Numbered from the stretch's first letter, positions 18,844 through 31,182 are shown. The stretch is DNA of 64,000 nt from Betaproteobacteria bacterium (GCA_947453825.1 CANGHN010000006.1:22648-86647); one strand, 5' to 3'. Made by a program: numbers and translations. Notes: generated from the letters alone by a model not told the origin.

Positions 18844-19820
18844 GCAGCACTCTCATACCAAAGGCTCTCCAGGACCTTCGTTTACCGATTATTGCTGCAC
18901 CGATGTTTACCGTAAGTTACCCAGAGTTAGTAAAAGCGCAATGCATGGCTGGTATCGTTGGTTCTTTTCCGGCATTAAACGCCAGGCCGCCAGAGTTGCT
19001 GGATGATTGGTTGAGCCAAATGCAGTCTGAGCTGGATGATTTTCAGAAAAAACACCCAGATCGTAAGGTGGGGCCTGTAGCAGTCAATCAAATTGTGCAC
19101 ATTTCCAATACACGCTTAGAGCAAGATATGCGTATATGTGTCAAGCACAGAGTACCTATCTACATTACCAGTCTGAGAGCGCCCATTAAAGAAATTATTG
19201 ATGCAGTTCATAGTTATGGCGGCATTATTTTGCATGATGTGATTAATCTGAGACATGCAGAAAAAGCTCTAGAAGCTGGCGTAGATGGCTTGATCTTAGT
19301 CGCAGCTGGTGCTGGTGGTCATGCGGGCGCATTGTCTCCATTCGCATTGGTTGGCGAGGTTAGAAAGATCTATCAAGGGCCCATTGTTTTATCTGGAGCG
19401 ATTTCTACAGGAAGCGCTGTTCTTGCTGCGCAAGCTATGGGTGCTGATTTTGCCTATATGGGGACTCGTTTCATTGCTAGCCAAGAAGCGCATGCGAGTG
19501 AGTCTTACAAAGAAGCTGTTGTAAATGCAAATGCTGCTGACATAGTCTATACAGATCATTTCACGGGCATTCATGGAAATTACATTAAGCAAAGTATTGT
19601 CAATGCCGGTCTAGACCCAGACCACTTGCCGCCTGGGGATCCTATGGCCTTTGCAAAGTTATCTCAAGCATCTAAGGATGGTACTAGCGCTAAGGCATGG
19701 AAGGATATTTGGGGGGCTGGCCAGGGTGTGGGTCTGATTGACGGCTCTCCTAGTGTGGCTAAAATTGTTGATCGTATTGAGATTGAATATCAAGAGGCCA
19801 AAAGAAGCTTGCTAAACTAA
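18840..19820 (+). CDS. nitronate monooxygenase family protein
   Basis: LPIIAAPMFTVSYPELVKAQC, AAGAGGHAG, SGAISTGSAVLAAQAMGADFAYMGTRF; ATGA overlap with fadD. Confidence 0.9.
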   Translation: MSSTLIPKALQDLRLPIIAAPMFTVSYPELVKAQCMAGIVGSFPALNARPPELLDDWLSQMQSELDDFQKKHPDRKVGPVAVNQIVHISNTRLEQDMRICVKHRVPIYITSLRAPIKEIIDAVHSYGGIILHDVINLRHAEKALEAGVDGLILVAAGAGGHAGALSPFALVGEVRKIYQGPIVLSGAISTGSAVLAAQAMGADFAYMGTRFIASQEAHASESYKEAVVNANAADIVYTDHFTGIHGNYIKQSIVNAGLDPDHLPPGDPMAFAKLSQASKDGTSAKAWKDIWGAGQGVGLIDGSPSVAKIVDRIEIEYQEAKRSLLN

Positions 19821-19845
19821 CACAGTAAATTTTGGGATATTTATT

Positions 19846-20586
19846 GTGATTATTTGGTTTCGTTCGCTGCTGTTTTACTTGTTTGGCTTTACGTCAGTCA
19901 CTATTTTTGCAAGTGCAATCATTCTGGCAATTCCATTTACTAGTATTCGTACACGCTACAACATAGGCGTAGCTTGGTGTCGCTTAATTCAGAAGGTTTT
20001 ATTTCTTCTGTGTGGAATCGATTCTGATATTCAGGGAATGGAAAATATTCCTCGGGATCCTAATAAGTCGTTAATTGTTTTGGGCAAACATCAGTCTGCT
20101 TGGGAAACCTTTGTATACCCAGCTATTTTTCCAAAGGAACTTTGCTTTGTATTTAAGAGAGAGCTCTTATATGTGCCTTTTTTTGGATGGGCTTTGGCCT
20201 CGTTACGAATGATCCATATCAATCGTGGCGATAGAGAAAAGGCCAGAGAGGCTGTTTCTACCCAGGGTAAAGTAGTTTTAAAGGAGGGTAGATGGATCGC
20301 GATTTTTCCAGAGGGTACTCGTACTCCTCGAGGCTCTTTTAAGCCTTATCGTAAAGGCGGTGTTCGTCTAGCCATGAGCACTCAAACCGATATCCTGCCT
20401 GTGGCACAAAACTCGGGAGCTATTTGGCCAAGAAAGACATTTCTTAAGCATCCTGGCACGATCACTTTATCTATTGGACCAGTCATTTCCGTCCAAGGAA
20501 AGACAGAAGAACAATTGCAATCAGAAGTAGAGGCCTGGATTGAGGGCGAGATGCGTAGGCTTGATGCCCCTGCTTATGCCCTCTGA
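19846..20586 (+). CDS. plsC: 1-acyl-sn-glycerol-3-phosphate acyltransferase
   Basis: GKHQSAWET (NHxxxxD-like variant), FPEGTRTPRG motif; GTG start. Confidence 0.9.
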   Translation: MIIWFRSLLFYLFGFTSVTIFASAIILAIPFTSIRTRYNIGVAWCRLIQKVLFLLCGIDSDIQGMENIPRDPNKSLIVLGKHQSAWETFVYPAIFPKELCFVFKRELLYVPFFGWALASLRMIHINRGDREKAREAVSTQGKVVLKEGRWIAIFPEGTRTPRGSFKPYRKGGVRLAMSTQTDILPVAQNSGAIWPRKTFLKHPGTITLSIGPVISVQGKTEEQLQSEVEAWIEGEMRRLDAPAYAL

Positions 20587-20655
20587 ATCCCTAACTCATT
20601 AACTCATGAATTCATCAAAAACTGAAGTAGAGGCAGCTGACGATCTTTAGCTTTT

Positions 20656-21111
20656 CTAGGTTTTCTTGCGGATATACAAAGTCTTCGTAATGCGAGCGAC
20701 CACATCCTCTTGTTGGTCTTTCACATCTGCCACAAACTCTTTTAAGACCTTATTGCTGGACTCAGCAGTGCGGATGATGTCATCAATTTGTTCTTGAGTA
20801 AGTTCAAACGAAGCATGAACAGGACCTTTGCCAGGCTTGAGGAATTCAATCTTAGCCGCTTGATCCCACACAATATAGCCTTTGCCTATATTGTGTGACA
20901 CCATCATCATAAAGAAGGGGTCGGTCATTGCAAACAGGCTACCACCAAAATGTACGCCAACAATATTACGATTCAGTAGACCGTGCTTTAGGCGAACCTT
21001 GGCATGACGAAAATCTTTAGAAATTTTCTCAACAGTAATGCCAGCCCCTAAGAATGGGGGCCACAGATTCATTCCTCTTCTTAGAAGATTGGCATTCATT
21101 ACTGAATACAA
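20656..21111 (-). CDS. DUF4442/hotdog-fold thioesterase-like protein
   Basis: LWPPFLGAGITVEKISKDFRHAKVRLKHGLLNRNIVGVHFGGSLFAMTDPFFM. Confidence 0.85.
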   Translation of the reverse strand: MYSVMNANLLRRGMNLWPPFLGAGITVEKISKDFRHAKVRLKHGLLNRNIVGVHFGGSLFAMTDPFFMMMVSHNIGKGYIVWDQAAKIEFLKPGKGPVHASFELTQEQIDDIIRTAESSNKVLKEFVADVKDQQEDVVARITKTLYIRKKT

Positions 21112-21114
21112 CTT

Positions 21115-22878
21115 CTATTTAGATTGCGGTGTTTTGCCAACCATCTTGGCAGCTCGTAAGAAATCGAAGTCTACTCCTTGGTCTGCTTGAGTGACGGTAT
21201 CTAAGAACAGCTTCTTATAGCCGCGTTCTGCAGTTGGGGCGGTAATGGGATTGTCTTTGATGCGTTGTGCCAACTCAGCATCTGAAATTAACAAGCTGAT
21301 TTCACGATTCTTCACACTAAGACGAATGCGATCACCATTACGAACGTGCGCCAAGGGGCCACCAATCGCTGACTCTGGGGTAACGTGCAAGACAATCGTG
21401 CCAAAAGCGGTGCCACTCATCCGCCCATCAGAAATGCGGACAATATCCTTAACGCCTGCGCGAGCTAACTTCATTGGAATAGGAATGTAACCAGCCTCTG
21501 GCATTCCTGGTGCGCCTTTTGGACCAATATTCTTGAGCACGATGATGTCATCTGCTGTGACATCTAAATCTGGACTATCAATTCTATTGGCTAAGTCTTC
21601 TGAGTTTTCAAAGACTACAGCTCGACCTTCATGCTCCATTAATTTTTCATCGGCAGCTGACTGCTTGATGATTGCGCCACCTGGGGCAAGATTGCCATGA
21701 AGAACTGCAATGCTGCCACGAGGGTAAATGGGATTATCAATTTTGCGAACGACATCTTGCTTAAAGCTTGGTGGTCCTGCATCGATTTCTTCACCTAGGG
21801 TTCTGCCGGTCACCGTCATGGTGCCTAGCTTTAACAGTGGCTTGAGTTCTCTTAAAAGGGTTGTCATGCCGCCAGCATCATGGAAGTTTTCCATGTAATG
21901 GTCACCGGATGGTTTTAGATCAACCAGAACGGGGGTTTCATTGCCCATTTTGTCTAAGGCATCTAAGTCAATTTCAAGACCCATACGGCCCGCAATTGCA
22001 GCGAGGTGGACAATGCCATTAGTTGAGCCGCCAATGGCAAGCAAGACACGAATTGCGTTCTCAAAAGCATCTGCAGTCAGAATCTGATCAATCGTTAAGC
22101 CACTCTTAGCCATTTGTACTGCACAGGCACCCGTTTCTTCAGCAACACGAATGCGATCGGCTGTCACAGCGGGTGGGGTAGCGCCACCAGGTACTGTCAT
22201 ACCAAGGGCTTCAGAGATACAGGCCATAGTACTGGCGGTGCCCATGACAGAACACGTGCCTACGCTGGCTACCAGTTGATCATTGACTTCATCTTTTTCA
22301 AGCTCATCAATTTCCCCGGCTCTAAACTTTCCCCAATAGCGTCGGCAATCAGTACAAGCGCCAACTCGCTCACTACGGTGTGAGCCTGTCAACATGGAGC
22401 CAGTAATTAATTGAATCGCCGGCAGACCAGCAGATGCAGCTCCCATCATTTGAGCGGGCACAGTTTTATCGCAGCCACCAATCATGACAACCGCATCCAT
22501 TGGTTGTGCGCGTAGCATTTCTTCGGTATCCATCGACATCAGATTGCGCAAGTACATACTAGTAGGCGCAGCAAAGCTTTCATGAATCGAGATAGTCGGA
22601 AATTCCATGGGCAGCCCACCAGAGAGCATGACACCACGCTTCACTGCCTCGATTAATTGCGGCATATTGCCATGACAGGGGTTATAAGCACTGCCAGTAT
22701 TGATAATGCCAATGACTGGTCGATCAAGTGCACTATTGGTATAGCCAGCGCCTTTAATAAAAGCCTTGCGTAAGAACAAAGAGAAGCCCTTATCGCCGTA
22801 ACTCGTTAAGCCTTTACGCAAACCTGTTTCACTGGGTTTCTCAGAATTAGGATTGCTGCTAGTTGGCTTAGAACTCAT
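21115..22878 (-). CDS. IlvD/Edd family dehydratase (sugar-acid or dihydroxy-acid dehydratase)
   Basis: GGCDKTVPAQMMG, ACTDCRRYWGKFRAGEI, VGTCSVMGTASTM, GRMSGTAFG. Confidence 0.9.
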   Translation of the reverse strand: MSSKPTSSNPNSEKPSETGLRKGLTSYGDKGFSLFLRKAFIKGAGYTNSALDRPVIGIINTGSAYNPCHGNMPQLIEAVKRGVMLSGGLPMEFPTISIHESFAAPTSMYLRNLMSMDTEEMLRAQPMDAVVMIGGCDKTVPAQMMGAASAGLPAIQLITGSMLTGSHRSERVGACTDCRRYWGKFRAGEIDELEKDEVNDQLVASVGTCSVMGTASTMACISEALGMTVPGGATPPAVTADRIRVAEETGACAVQMAKSGLTIDQILTADAFENAIRVLLAIGGSTNGIVHLAAIAGRMGLEIDLDALDKMGNETPVLVDLKPSGDHYMENFHDAGGMTTLLRELKPLLKLGTMTVTGRTLGEEIDAGPPSFKQDVVRKIDNPIYPRGSIAVLHGNLAPGGAIIKQSAADEKLMEHEGRAVVFENSEDLANRIDSPDLDVTADDIIVLKNIGPKGAPGMPEAGYIPIPMKLARAGVKDIVRISDGRMSGTAFGTIVLHVTPESAIGGPLAHVRNGDRIRLSVKNREISLLISDAELAQRIKDNPITAPTAERGYKKLFLDTVTQADQGVDFDFLRAAKMVGKTPQSK

Positions 22879-22950
22879 GCTTGTCTCGATAGTAGTGTTT
22901 TATTTATTGTAGCTAGTCTATGTTTTTGATCGGTATGTGCCGCCGAACTG

Positions 22951-23478
22951 CTAATTTTTTTTACCAAAAAAAATGGTCAGAGTTGTTTGAGTGCCTAAAA
23001 TCATTTTGATGCCCATCAATATTAAATAAGGCCATACGATGAGCCAGTAAATAATTGACATGGCGACGACATGAAGCGGATTGGATTGACCGAAGGCAGT
23101 CATTGAGTCAATAAAGTTTTTACCGTGAATCAGCCCATGTAGGCCAGCCTCTAAATAGTTCAGAGCAACTACGATGGCAAGATAAATCAAGGATTCAACA
23201 AAGAGTGATTTAACAATTCCGTGGCTTGGCTCAACTTTAATAGGAAAGCTAGCCTGACCAATCAACAGAAATTTTGCACATAAGGCCGCCTTAATTAAGG
23301 CGAATCCAAAAATGGCGAGAGGAATAGGTCTTTCATCAAGGGTAGTTGCAGCCAAGAAGGCTAAAGCGCAGAACCAGATTCCGAAATAAATTGATAAAGC
23401 AAAAGCCTTTTTCGCTTCATCTTCTAATTTTTCTTTAAAGCCTTGAGGCTTTACATCGGCACCAGGAGTTTGAATCAT
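22951..23478 (-). CDS. hypothetical membrane protein
   Basis: Multiple hydrophobic segments; intact 175-aa ORF. Confidence 0.65.
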   Translation of the reverse strand: MIQTPGADVKPQGFKEKLEDEAKKAFALSIYFGIWFCALAFLAATTLDERPIPLAIFGFALIKAALCAKFLLIGQASFPIKVEPSHGIVKSLFVESLIYLAIVVALNYLEAGLHGLIHGKNFIDSMTAFGQSNPLHVVAMSIIYWLIVWPYLILMGIKMILGTQTTLTIFFGKKN

Positions 23479-23486
23479 TGCAATGA

Positions 23487-24788
23487 TTAGCAGTTAGAGC
23501 AAGCGCTAGCAAGCTCAATTGGGGCTGGCTCTTGGGTATAGCGTGCAATAAAGGCATGTTTACCTTTAAGAGGTAGCTTAAGCCATACAAAGTGACCCGA
23601 TCCTGGGGCTGTATCAATAGACTCGCCACGCATATTCCACATTTGCTCCAGGACGATATCCTGATTACCTTGCGGTTCAATAATTTCCAATCTATCACCG
23701 ACTGCAAAGCGGTTTTTGACATCTACCTTCACGAGGCCTTTTTCTAAATCGATCTCTAAAGTCTCGCCAACATATAAGCTTCTTCCTGAAAGGGAATAAC
23801 CTCTCATATAGAGTTGATATTCTTTATCGTGGTGACGCTCATAAAAGCCATCGGTATAACCACGATTAGCGAGGCCCTCTAGATTACCAAGCAGGGCAGT
23901 ATTAAAGGGTCTACCTGCTACAGCATCATCAATAGCGCTGCGGTAGGACTGACATGTACGAGAAACATAATAGGGGGACTTGGTACGACCTTCGATCTTG
24001 AAAGAGTCGACCCCCATCTTTGTTAATCTCTCGATGTGCTCTACAGCGCGCAAGTCTTTAGAGTTCATGATGTAGGTACCGTGCTCGTCTTCTTCCATCG
24101 GCATTAAATCATCAGGTCTCTTGGCTTCTTGCAGCAGAACTACGTCACCACTTTGGTTTTGTTGTCCGGGCTTTACCTTGTAGTCCCAGCGGCAGGCATT
24201 AGTACAAGCGCCTTGGTTGGGATCGCGATGCGACATATAGCCAGATAAAAGACAGCGGCCAGAATAAGCAATACACAATGCACCATGGACGAAGACCTCT
24301 AACTCCATTTCGGGGCAGTCTTGACGCACTTCTTCGATTTCATCAAAGGAGAGCTCTCGAGACAAAATCACTCTGCTAATGCCAACAGAGCGCCAGAATT
24401 TTGCTGAGGCACCATTAACGGTATTTGCTTGGACCGATAAATGAATCGGCATATCAGGCCACGCTTCTCTTGCCATCATGATTAGGCCAGGATCAGACAT
24501 GATCAAGGCATCGGGTTTAAGCGCTACAACTGGAGACATGTCCTTAATGTAGGTTCTGGTCTTGCCACCATGAGGGAGTAAGTTAGATACTAAGTAGAAC
24601 TGCTTTCCTAATTCATGGGCAGTATCAATACCTTCCTTGAGTACTTCAATCTTGCCAAAGTCATTATTGCGGACGCGTAACGAGTAGCGTGGTTGTCCGG
24701 CATAAATCGCATCGGCACCGAATTCAAATGCGGTGCGAAGCATATCAAGGCTGCCTGCTGGGGCTAGAAGTTCTGGAGTCTTAGTCAT
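23487..24788 (-). CDS. peptidase U32 family protein (YegQ/TrhP-like)
   Basis: PELLAPAGSLDMLRTAFEFGADAIYAG, FVHGALCIAYSGRCLLSGYMSHRDPNQGACTNACRWDY. Confidence 0.95.
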   Translation of the reverse strand: MTKTPELLAPAGSLDMLRTAFEFGADAIYAGQPRYSLRVRNNDFGKIEVLKEGIDTAHELGKQFYLVSNLLPHGGKTRTYIKDMSPVVALKPDALIMSDPGLIMMAREAWPDMPIHLSVQANTVNGASAKFWRSVGISRVILSRELSFDEIEEVRQDCPEMELEVFVHGALCIAYSGRCLLSGYMSHRDPNQGACTNACRWDYKVKPGQQNQSGDVVLLQEAKRPDDLMPMEEDEHGTYIMNSKDLRAVEHIERLTKMGVDSFKIEGRTKSPYYVSRTCQSYRSAIDDAVAGRPFNTALLGNLEGLANRGYTDGFYERHHDKEYQLYMRGYSLSGRSLYVGETLEIDLEKGLVKVDVKNRFAVGDRLEIIEPQGNQDIVLEQMWNMRGESIDTAPGSGHFVWLKLPLKGKHAFIARYTQEPAPIELASACSNC

Positions 24789-24852
24789 GGGGTCTATTTT
24801 AGTGTGGCTAAGTGATTTATTGCATAGATTGCAAATACAGGATCAAACAATG

Positions 24853-24877
24853 AAAAAACCACCTAAAAAGGTGGTTT
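24853..24877 (-). terminator. terminator downstream of tRNA-Asn
   Basis: Reverse strand AAACCACC-tttttA-GGTGGTTT followed by T-run. Confidence 0.8.
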
Positions 24878-24885
24878 CTAATATT

Positions 24886-24961
24886 TGGCTCCTCGACCTG
24901 GGCTCGAACCAGGGACCTACGGATTAACAGTCCGGCGCTCTACCGACTGAGCTATCGAGGA
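24886..24961 (-). tRNA. tRNA-Asn(GTT), CCA encoded
   Basis: TCCTCGATAGCTCAGTCGGTAGAGCGCCGGACTGTTAATCCGTAGGTCCCTGGTTCGAGCCCAGGTCGAGGAGCCA; cloverleaf with GTT anticodon. Confidence 0.97.
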
Positions 24962-24982
24962 ATAAGCCGATATTATAGCAAG

Positions 24983-25867
24983 ATGAAATCAACTCTTCCG
25001 ACTTCCATACAGATCCCTAAGGTACTGACCATTGCTGGCTCAGACAGCGGTGGTGGGGCTGGCCTTCAGGCTGATCTCAAGGTGGTTACCGCTTTAGGTG
25101 GCTATGGGATGTCTGTGATTACTGCCATCACAGCTCAAAACACCCTTGGCGTTACACGTATTCAAGATGTTGATTTAGATGTGGTCGAAGCCCAAATTGA
25201 TGCTGTCTTGCTTGATATTGGCGTTGATATTGTCAAGATTGGCATGCTAGCTAGTCCAGAAATTGTGCATACAGTTGCAAAAGCATTACGTCGTCATGGG
25301 GTAAAGCGGATTGTTTTGGATCCAGTATTACGCGCTACATCCGGCGCGAGCTTGGGGGGAGATGACACTGCGCAAGCGATCATATCGGAGCTTTTTCCAA
25401 TAGCAACATTAATTACCCCGAATATGGATGAAGCATCTTTGCTCTTGGGTAAAGAGATTGGTGGCGCAACTGATTTCAAATGGGCCGCAGAAGAGTTGTT
25501 GGCCATGGGTCCTCAGGCAGTATTGATCAAGGGTGGGCATCTAGATACAAGGCATACCCAGATTACTGACTATTTACTGTGGCGCACTATGGAAGATGGC
25601 CTTGAGGTTGTGCAGTCAAAAGAATTTAAGCACTATCGTGTCAATACTTCGAATACTCATGGCACTGGTTGCTCATTAGCATCGGCAATTGCCACGTATT
25701 TAGCTGATGGCCATGACCTAAGTCATGCGGTAGCCAAAGCCATTGCTTATGTAGAGGCTGGCTTAGAGGCTGGACGATTCTTGAGTATTGGCGAAGGCCC
25801 TGGGCCTTTGTGGCATATGCATGATTTTTATCCGACCGCCTTATTGGATGAAAAAGACAAATACTAG
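24983..25867 (+). CDS. thiD: hydroxymethylpyrimidine/phosphomethylpyrimidine kinase
   Basis: VLTIAGSDSGGGAGLQADLK, NTHGTGCSLASAIA. Confidence 0.94.
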   Translation: MKSTLPTSIQIPKVLTIAGSDSGGGAGLQADLKVVTALGGYGMSVITAITAQNTLGVTRIQDVDLDVVEAQIDAVLLDIGVDIVKIGMLASPEIVHTVAKALRRHGVKRIVLDPVLRATSGASLGGDDTAQAIISELFPIATLITPNMDEASLLLGKEIGGATDFKWAAEELLAMGPQAVLIKGGHLDTRHTQITDYLLWRTMEDGLEVVQSKEFKHYRVNTSNTHGTGCSLASAIATYLADGHDLSHAVAKAIAYVEAGLEAGRFLSIGEGPGPLWHMHDFYPTALLDEKDKY

Positions 25868-25888
25868 TATGTTGGCGAAATTTAAGAC

Positions 25889-26815
25889 TTAAGCTTGCAT
25901 CAATTTTTGTAAATGTTTTACTGCTGCCTTGGGGTCTTTGGCCTGTATGATTGCGCGCACAACGGCTACTGATCCAACACCACTTTTTGCAACTGCACGA
26001 ATACTATCTTGGTCAATGCCGCCAATAGCCACTAGGGGATAGTGACTCATGAGCTTAGTGTATTGATACAGTCTACCCAACCCTTGGGGAGCAGTCTGCA
26101 TCTTCTTAAGATTGGTTGGAAAGACGGCCCCCATAGCAATATAGCTTGGACAAAAGCGATCTGCATAAACCATTTCAGCATAGCCATGCGTGCTTAAACC
26201 AAGACGTAGGCCAGCATCTCGAATAGCGTCTAAATCTGCCGTTTCTACATCTTCTTGACCTAAATGCACGCCATAGGCACCAGCATCAATTGCCTCATCC
26301 CAATAGTCATTGATAAAGAGTAGTGTCTTACTGTCTTTAGTTGCCGCCACCGATTCTTTGATTTGCTTTCTGATTTTGCTCACGTCATCTGATTTAAAGC
26401 GTAGCTGTACTGTAGGTAGCTCAGCATCAACCATGCGTTTTACCCAGTCGGCATCAGGCATCACCCCATAGAGTCCTAAGCGCTTAGGACATTCTGGAAA
26501 GGCGTTTGGATTCATATTACGAGTCCAAGGAAGTAGATCAAAGTACTCTGGTCTATTGGGCCACTTTTGGACATTAAATCCACCATCGCGCACAGCCATT
26601 CGTGACCAAGCTTTTCCTAGCACCTTGGCATCAGATTCAATAAATCCCATATTGATAGCAGCCAGAGCCCCAGCAAGCTCGTAATGGTCTGCTGCTGCTT
26701 CATTATCGATTCTTGGAGGCGGATGTTGAGCGCTAAATTGTGGAAGGAGAATGTCAAGATCTTCGTTGCGATGGGCGGCAACTATTTGATCAGCAAGATC
26801 GCGTATCAGACTCAT
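25889..26815 (-). CDS. thiE: thiamine phosphate synthase with an N-terminal extension
   Basis: C-terminal half INDYWDEAIDAGAYGVHLGQEDV, GLSTHGYAEM, AMGAVFPTNLKK, AIGGIDQDSI; start adjusted to MSLIRDLADQ (ORF opens at 26866). Confidence 0.9.
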   Translation of the reverse strand: MSLIRDLADQIVAAHRNEDLDILLPQFSAQHPPPRIDNEAAADHYELAGALAAINMGFIESDAKVLGKAWSRMAVRDGGFNVQKWPNRPEYFDLLPWTRNMNPNAFPECPKRLGLYGVMPDADWVKRMVDAELPTVQLRFKSDDVSKIRKQIKESVAATKDSKTLLFINDYWDEAIDAGAYGVHLGQEDVETADLDAIRDAGLRLGLSTHGYAEMVYADRFCPSYIAMGAVFPTNLKKMQTAPQGLGRLYQYTKLMSHYPLVAIGGIDQDSIRAVAKSGVGSVAVVRAIIQAKDPKAAVKHLQKLMQA

Positions 26816-26834
26816 GGTTTCTGTCTGCCGAACA

Positions 26835-27656
26835 CTATGAAGTTTGATGCCAAAAAGGGGTGCCAACCAAAGGCGTACTCGCTTGAGCAGATTCTTGAGG
26901 TTTCATGGCGCCAGAAAGATAGGCGGCTCGACCAGCATCAACAGCCATTGCAAAGGCCTTAGCCATGACCACTGGATCTTCAGCAAGGGCAACCGCGGTA
27001 TTAAGCAATACACCATCAAATCCCCACTCCATCACGCTACACGCATGAGATGGTAGGCCAAGGCCTGCATCTACTAGCAAGGGCACCTTTAAGCGATCTC
27101 GCAGTAGCTTCATGGCATAGGGATTGAGTGGACCTTGTCCAGTGCCAATAGGGGCTGCCCAGGGCATGACCGCTTGGCAGCCAACATCAACGAGTCGTTG
27201 GCACAAAATCAGATCTTCAGTGCAGTACGGTAGAACCTTAAAGCCATCTTTAATCAATGTTTCGGTAGTTTGCACTAAACGTAAAGTATCTGGTTGTAAG
27301 GTGTAATCGTCACCAATCAGCTCTAACTTGATCCAATCCGTTTCAAATACTTCGCGGGCCATTTGAGCGGTAGTGATGACTTCTTGTGGACTATGGCAAC
27401 CCGCAGTATTGGGTAGCACTGGAACTGCCATTTTTTTTAAAAGATCCCAAAAGCCGCTATGTGCCTCAGTTGTCGAGGTGCCTTGGCGCCGCAAACTTAC
27501 AGTGATCATCGCTGGATGAGAGGCCTGCACTGCATTTTCTAAAACTTGGGGTGATGGATAACGTGATGTCCCTAGTAATAGTCGACTAGAAAAGCTCTCA
27601 CCATAAAGTACAAGCGCATCAGCGCTATTGAGATGGTTTGGTAGTGGTGCTGTCAT
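26835..27656 (-). CDS. thiG: thiazole synthase
   Basis: [56 protein letters not shown]. Confidence 0.95.
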   Translation of the reverse strand: MTAPLPNHLNSADALVLYGESFSSRLLLGTSRYPSPQVLENAVQASHPAMITVSLRRQGTSTTEAHSGFWDLLKKMAVPVLPNTAGCHSPQEVITTAQMAREVFETDWIKLELIGDDYTLQPDTLRLVQTTETLIKDGFKVLPYCTEDLILCQRLVDVGCQAVMPWAAPIGTGQGPLNPYAMKLLRDRLKVPLLVDAGLGLPSHACSVMEWGFDGVLLNTAVALAEDPVVMAKAFAMAVDAGRAAYLSGAMKPQESAQASTPLVGTPFWHQTS

Positions 27657-27669
27657 GATGTGTCGCGTC

Positions 27670-27867
27670 TTAACCGCCTGTTACAGGAGCAATGACTTCT
27701 ACTTGGTCATTCTCGTTCAGTAGATATTCCGCATGTTTTGTTTTCGGAACAAAGCTTAAATTCACCGCAACTGCATAAGGGGGCTTGGCAGCAATTAAAG
27801 CCAGCGCATCAGAGACCATGCTCTGATTGGGAAGGTCGTATTCCACTTGATTGACGATTACACGCAT
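27670..27867 (-). CDS. thiS: sulfur carrier protein ThiS
   Basis: 65 aa ending ...[12 protein letters not shown] (GG terminus). Confidence 0.95.
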   Translation of the reverse strand: MRVIVNQVEYDLPNQSMVSDALALIAAKPPYAVAVNLSFVPKTKHAEYLLNENDQVEVIAPVTGG

Positions 27868-29009
27868 GCTGTAGCCTCTACATTCCCAGTCTCATTGGTG
27901 ATATTGAAGCCCAGTTCCAAGGCGGTATTACTGACGCCTTCGCCCAAAATTTCCAGAGCACAATCTAATACTGCTGGAGCAATCATAAAACCATGACGAT
28001 ATAAACCATTGATCATCATCAAATCGGCCAGACCATGATCTTTACGAGTTCTAATTTCCGGAAGATTATTTTTCAGTGTGGGGCGACATTGAGTCGACAT
28101 CTCCAGAATACGAGCCTCAGCAAAACCACTATGAACTGTATAAACTGCACTGAGTAATTCCATTGCAGAGCGTACACTCATTTCAGACAGATCATCCGAT
28201 TCAATTTCTGTCGCACCAACTACATAGACATCATTTTCTTTTGGAGCAATGTAGATTGGGTACCTAGGGTGAATCAGGCGGGTAGGGCGGCGTAGCTTAA
28301 CCTCTGGGGCATATAGCCGCACAACTTCACCACGAACCCCTCGCAGGGTATTTTGTTTGGTATTCATCGACCAGGCTGCTTTGGCCCCAGTGCCGCGACA
28401 ATCAATGACGCGCTGATAGCCAACATCCTTGCGAAGATTATCGAGATTAACGACAGCATTCCAATGACAATTAACTTGCGTACTTTTTAACTCTATTAAC
28501 AATGCATCTAGTAGCTGGCGATTATCTAATTGCCCTTCATTTGGTAAAAACAGGCCTTGAGTGAAGCGGTCTGCAACAGCAGGCTCAATTTCTTGTAGAG
28601 CATCGTGGCCAAGGGTTTTTGGCGCAGTGAGGAGTGCATTATTGCGACAGTTTCTTTCTAAATGTGCATGAAAACGCTCGGCCTCACTAGCATCTTGTCG
28701 ATGCCACAAAATCAAGGTACCGTCTTGCTGAAAAAAAACCGGTGCAGAAAGTTCGGCAAGCAATTGCTTCCAGCGTGGCAAGCTATGAAGACCCATGCGC
28801 ACGACAGAATCTTCTGTAATTGCGGATTCAGCTAAAGGGGCTAGCATGGCTGCGGCAATGCGAGCAGCAGAGCTACTAGCATCAGAGTTGCCTTGATCAA
28901 ATAAATCAACCTGAGCACCTCGCTTTGCAAGTGCTACCGCCAGGAGTCGACCCATGAGGCCGGCACCGACGATAGCGTACTTATTTTGCGATGGAGAATG
29001 CACGGTCAC
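27858..29009 (-). CDS. thiO: FAD-dependent oxidoreductase, glycine oxidase ThiO-like
   Basis: YAIVGAGLMGRLLAVALAKRGAQVDLFDQG; position between thiS and thiC. Confidence 0.88.
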   Translation of the reverse strand: MTVHSPSQNKYAIVGAGLMGRLLAVALAKRGAQVDLFDQGNSDASSSAARIAAAMLAPLAESAITEDSVVRMGLHSLPRWKQLLAELSAPVFFQQDGTLILWHRQDASEAERFHAHLERNCRNNALLTAPKTLGHDALQEIEPAVADRFTQGLFLPNEGQLDNRQLLDALLIELKSTQVNCHWNAVVNLDNLRKDVGYQRVIDCRGTGAKAAWSMNTKQNTLRGVRGEVVRLYAPEVKLRRPTRLIHPRYPIYIAPKENDVYVVGATEIESDDLSEMSVRSAMELLSAVYTVHSGFAEARILEMSTQCRPTLKNNLPEIRTRKDHGLADLMMINGLYRHGFMIAPAVLDCALEILGEGVSNTALELGFNITNETGNVEATACV

Positions 29010-29023
29010 TTGAGATAACTCGC

Positions 29024-30992
<1,969 letters not shown>

Positions 30993-31009
30993 GAAACCGG
31001 GTGTCGGTC

Positions 31010-31103
31010 TGATGTAACTTCCCACGCCAGCATTACCTGGATCGGGTTCTAGGGTCTTTCTCAGCGCCTCATTGCTTTATCCGCTTTAGAGGGCACCCCT
31101 GTT
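31010..31103 (-). ncRNA. TPP (THI-element) riboswitch upstream of thiC
   Basis: Reverse strand: AGGGGTGCCC...CGCTGAGAAAGACCCTAGAACCCGATCCAGGTAATGCTGGCGTGGGAAGT matches conserved THI core (CTGAGA, ACCC, GAUC-GGUAAUGC-AGCGUGGGAA). Confidence 0.95.
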
Positions 31104-31182
31104 TCATCCTTAATTGAATTTAACCATGAAACCCATACTTGCTGCATGACCCCAGTCAATTCAGGGCAAGGCGGGTAGCCCT

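Noticed and set aside
20583-20650. ATGAATTCAT palindrome and repeated ACTCAT/AACTCAT words between plsC and the thioesterase
   Set aside because: Short AT-rich repeats between convergent genes; no convincing stem or conserved motif.
23435-23722. 95-aa - strand ORF overlapping the U32 peptidase gene out of frame
   Set aside because: Same-strand alternative frame inside a well-supported gene; no motif or RBS support.
24853-24961. tRNA-Asn as an integration site for a mobile island
   Set aside because: No integrase, no attachment-site duplication seen; flanks are core metabolism genes.
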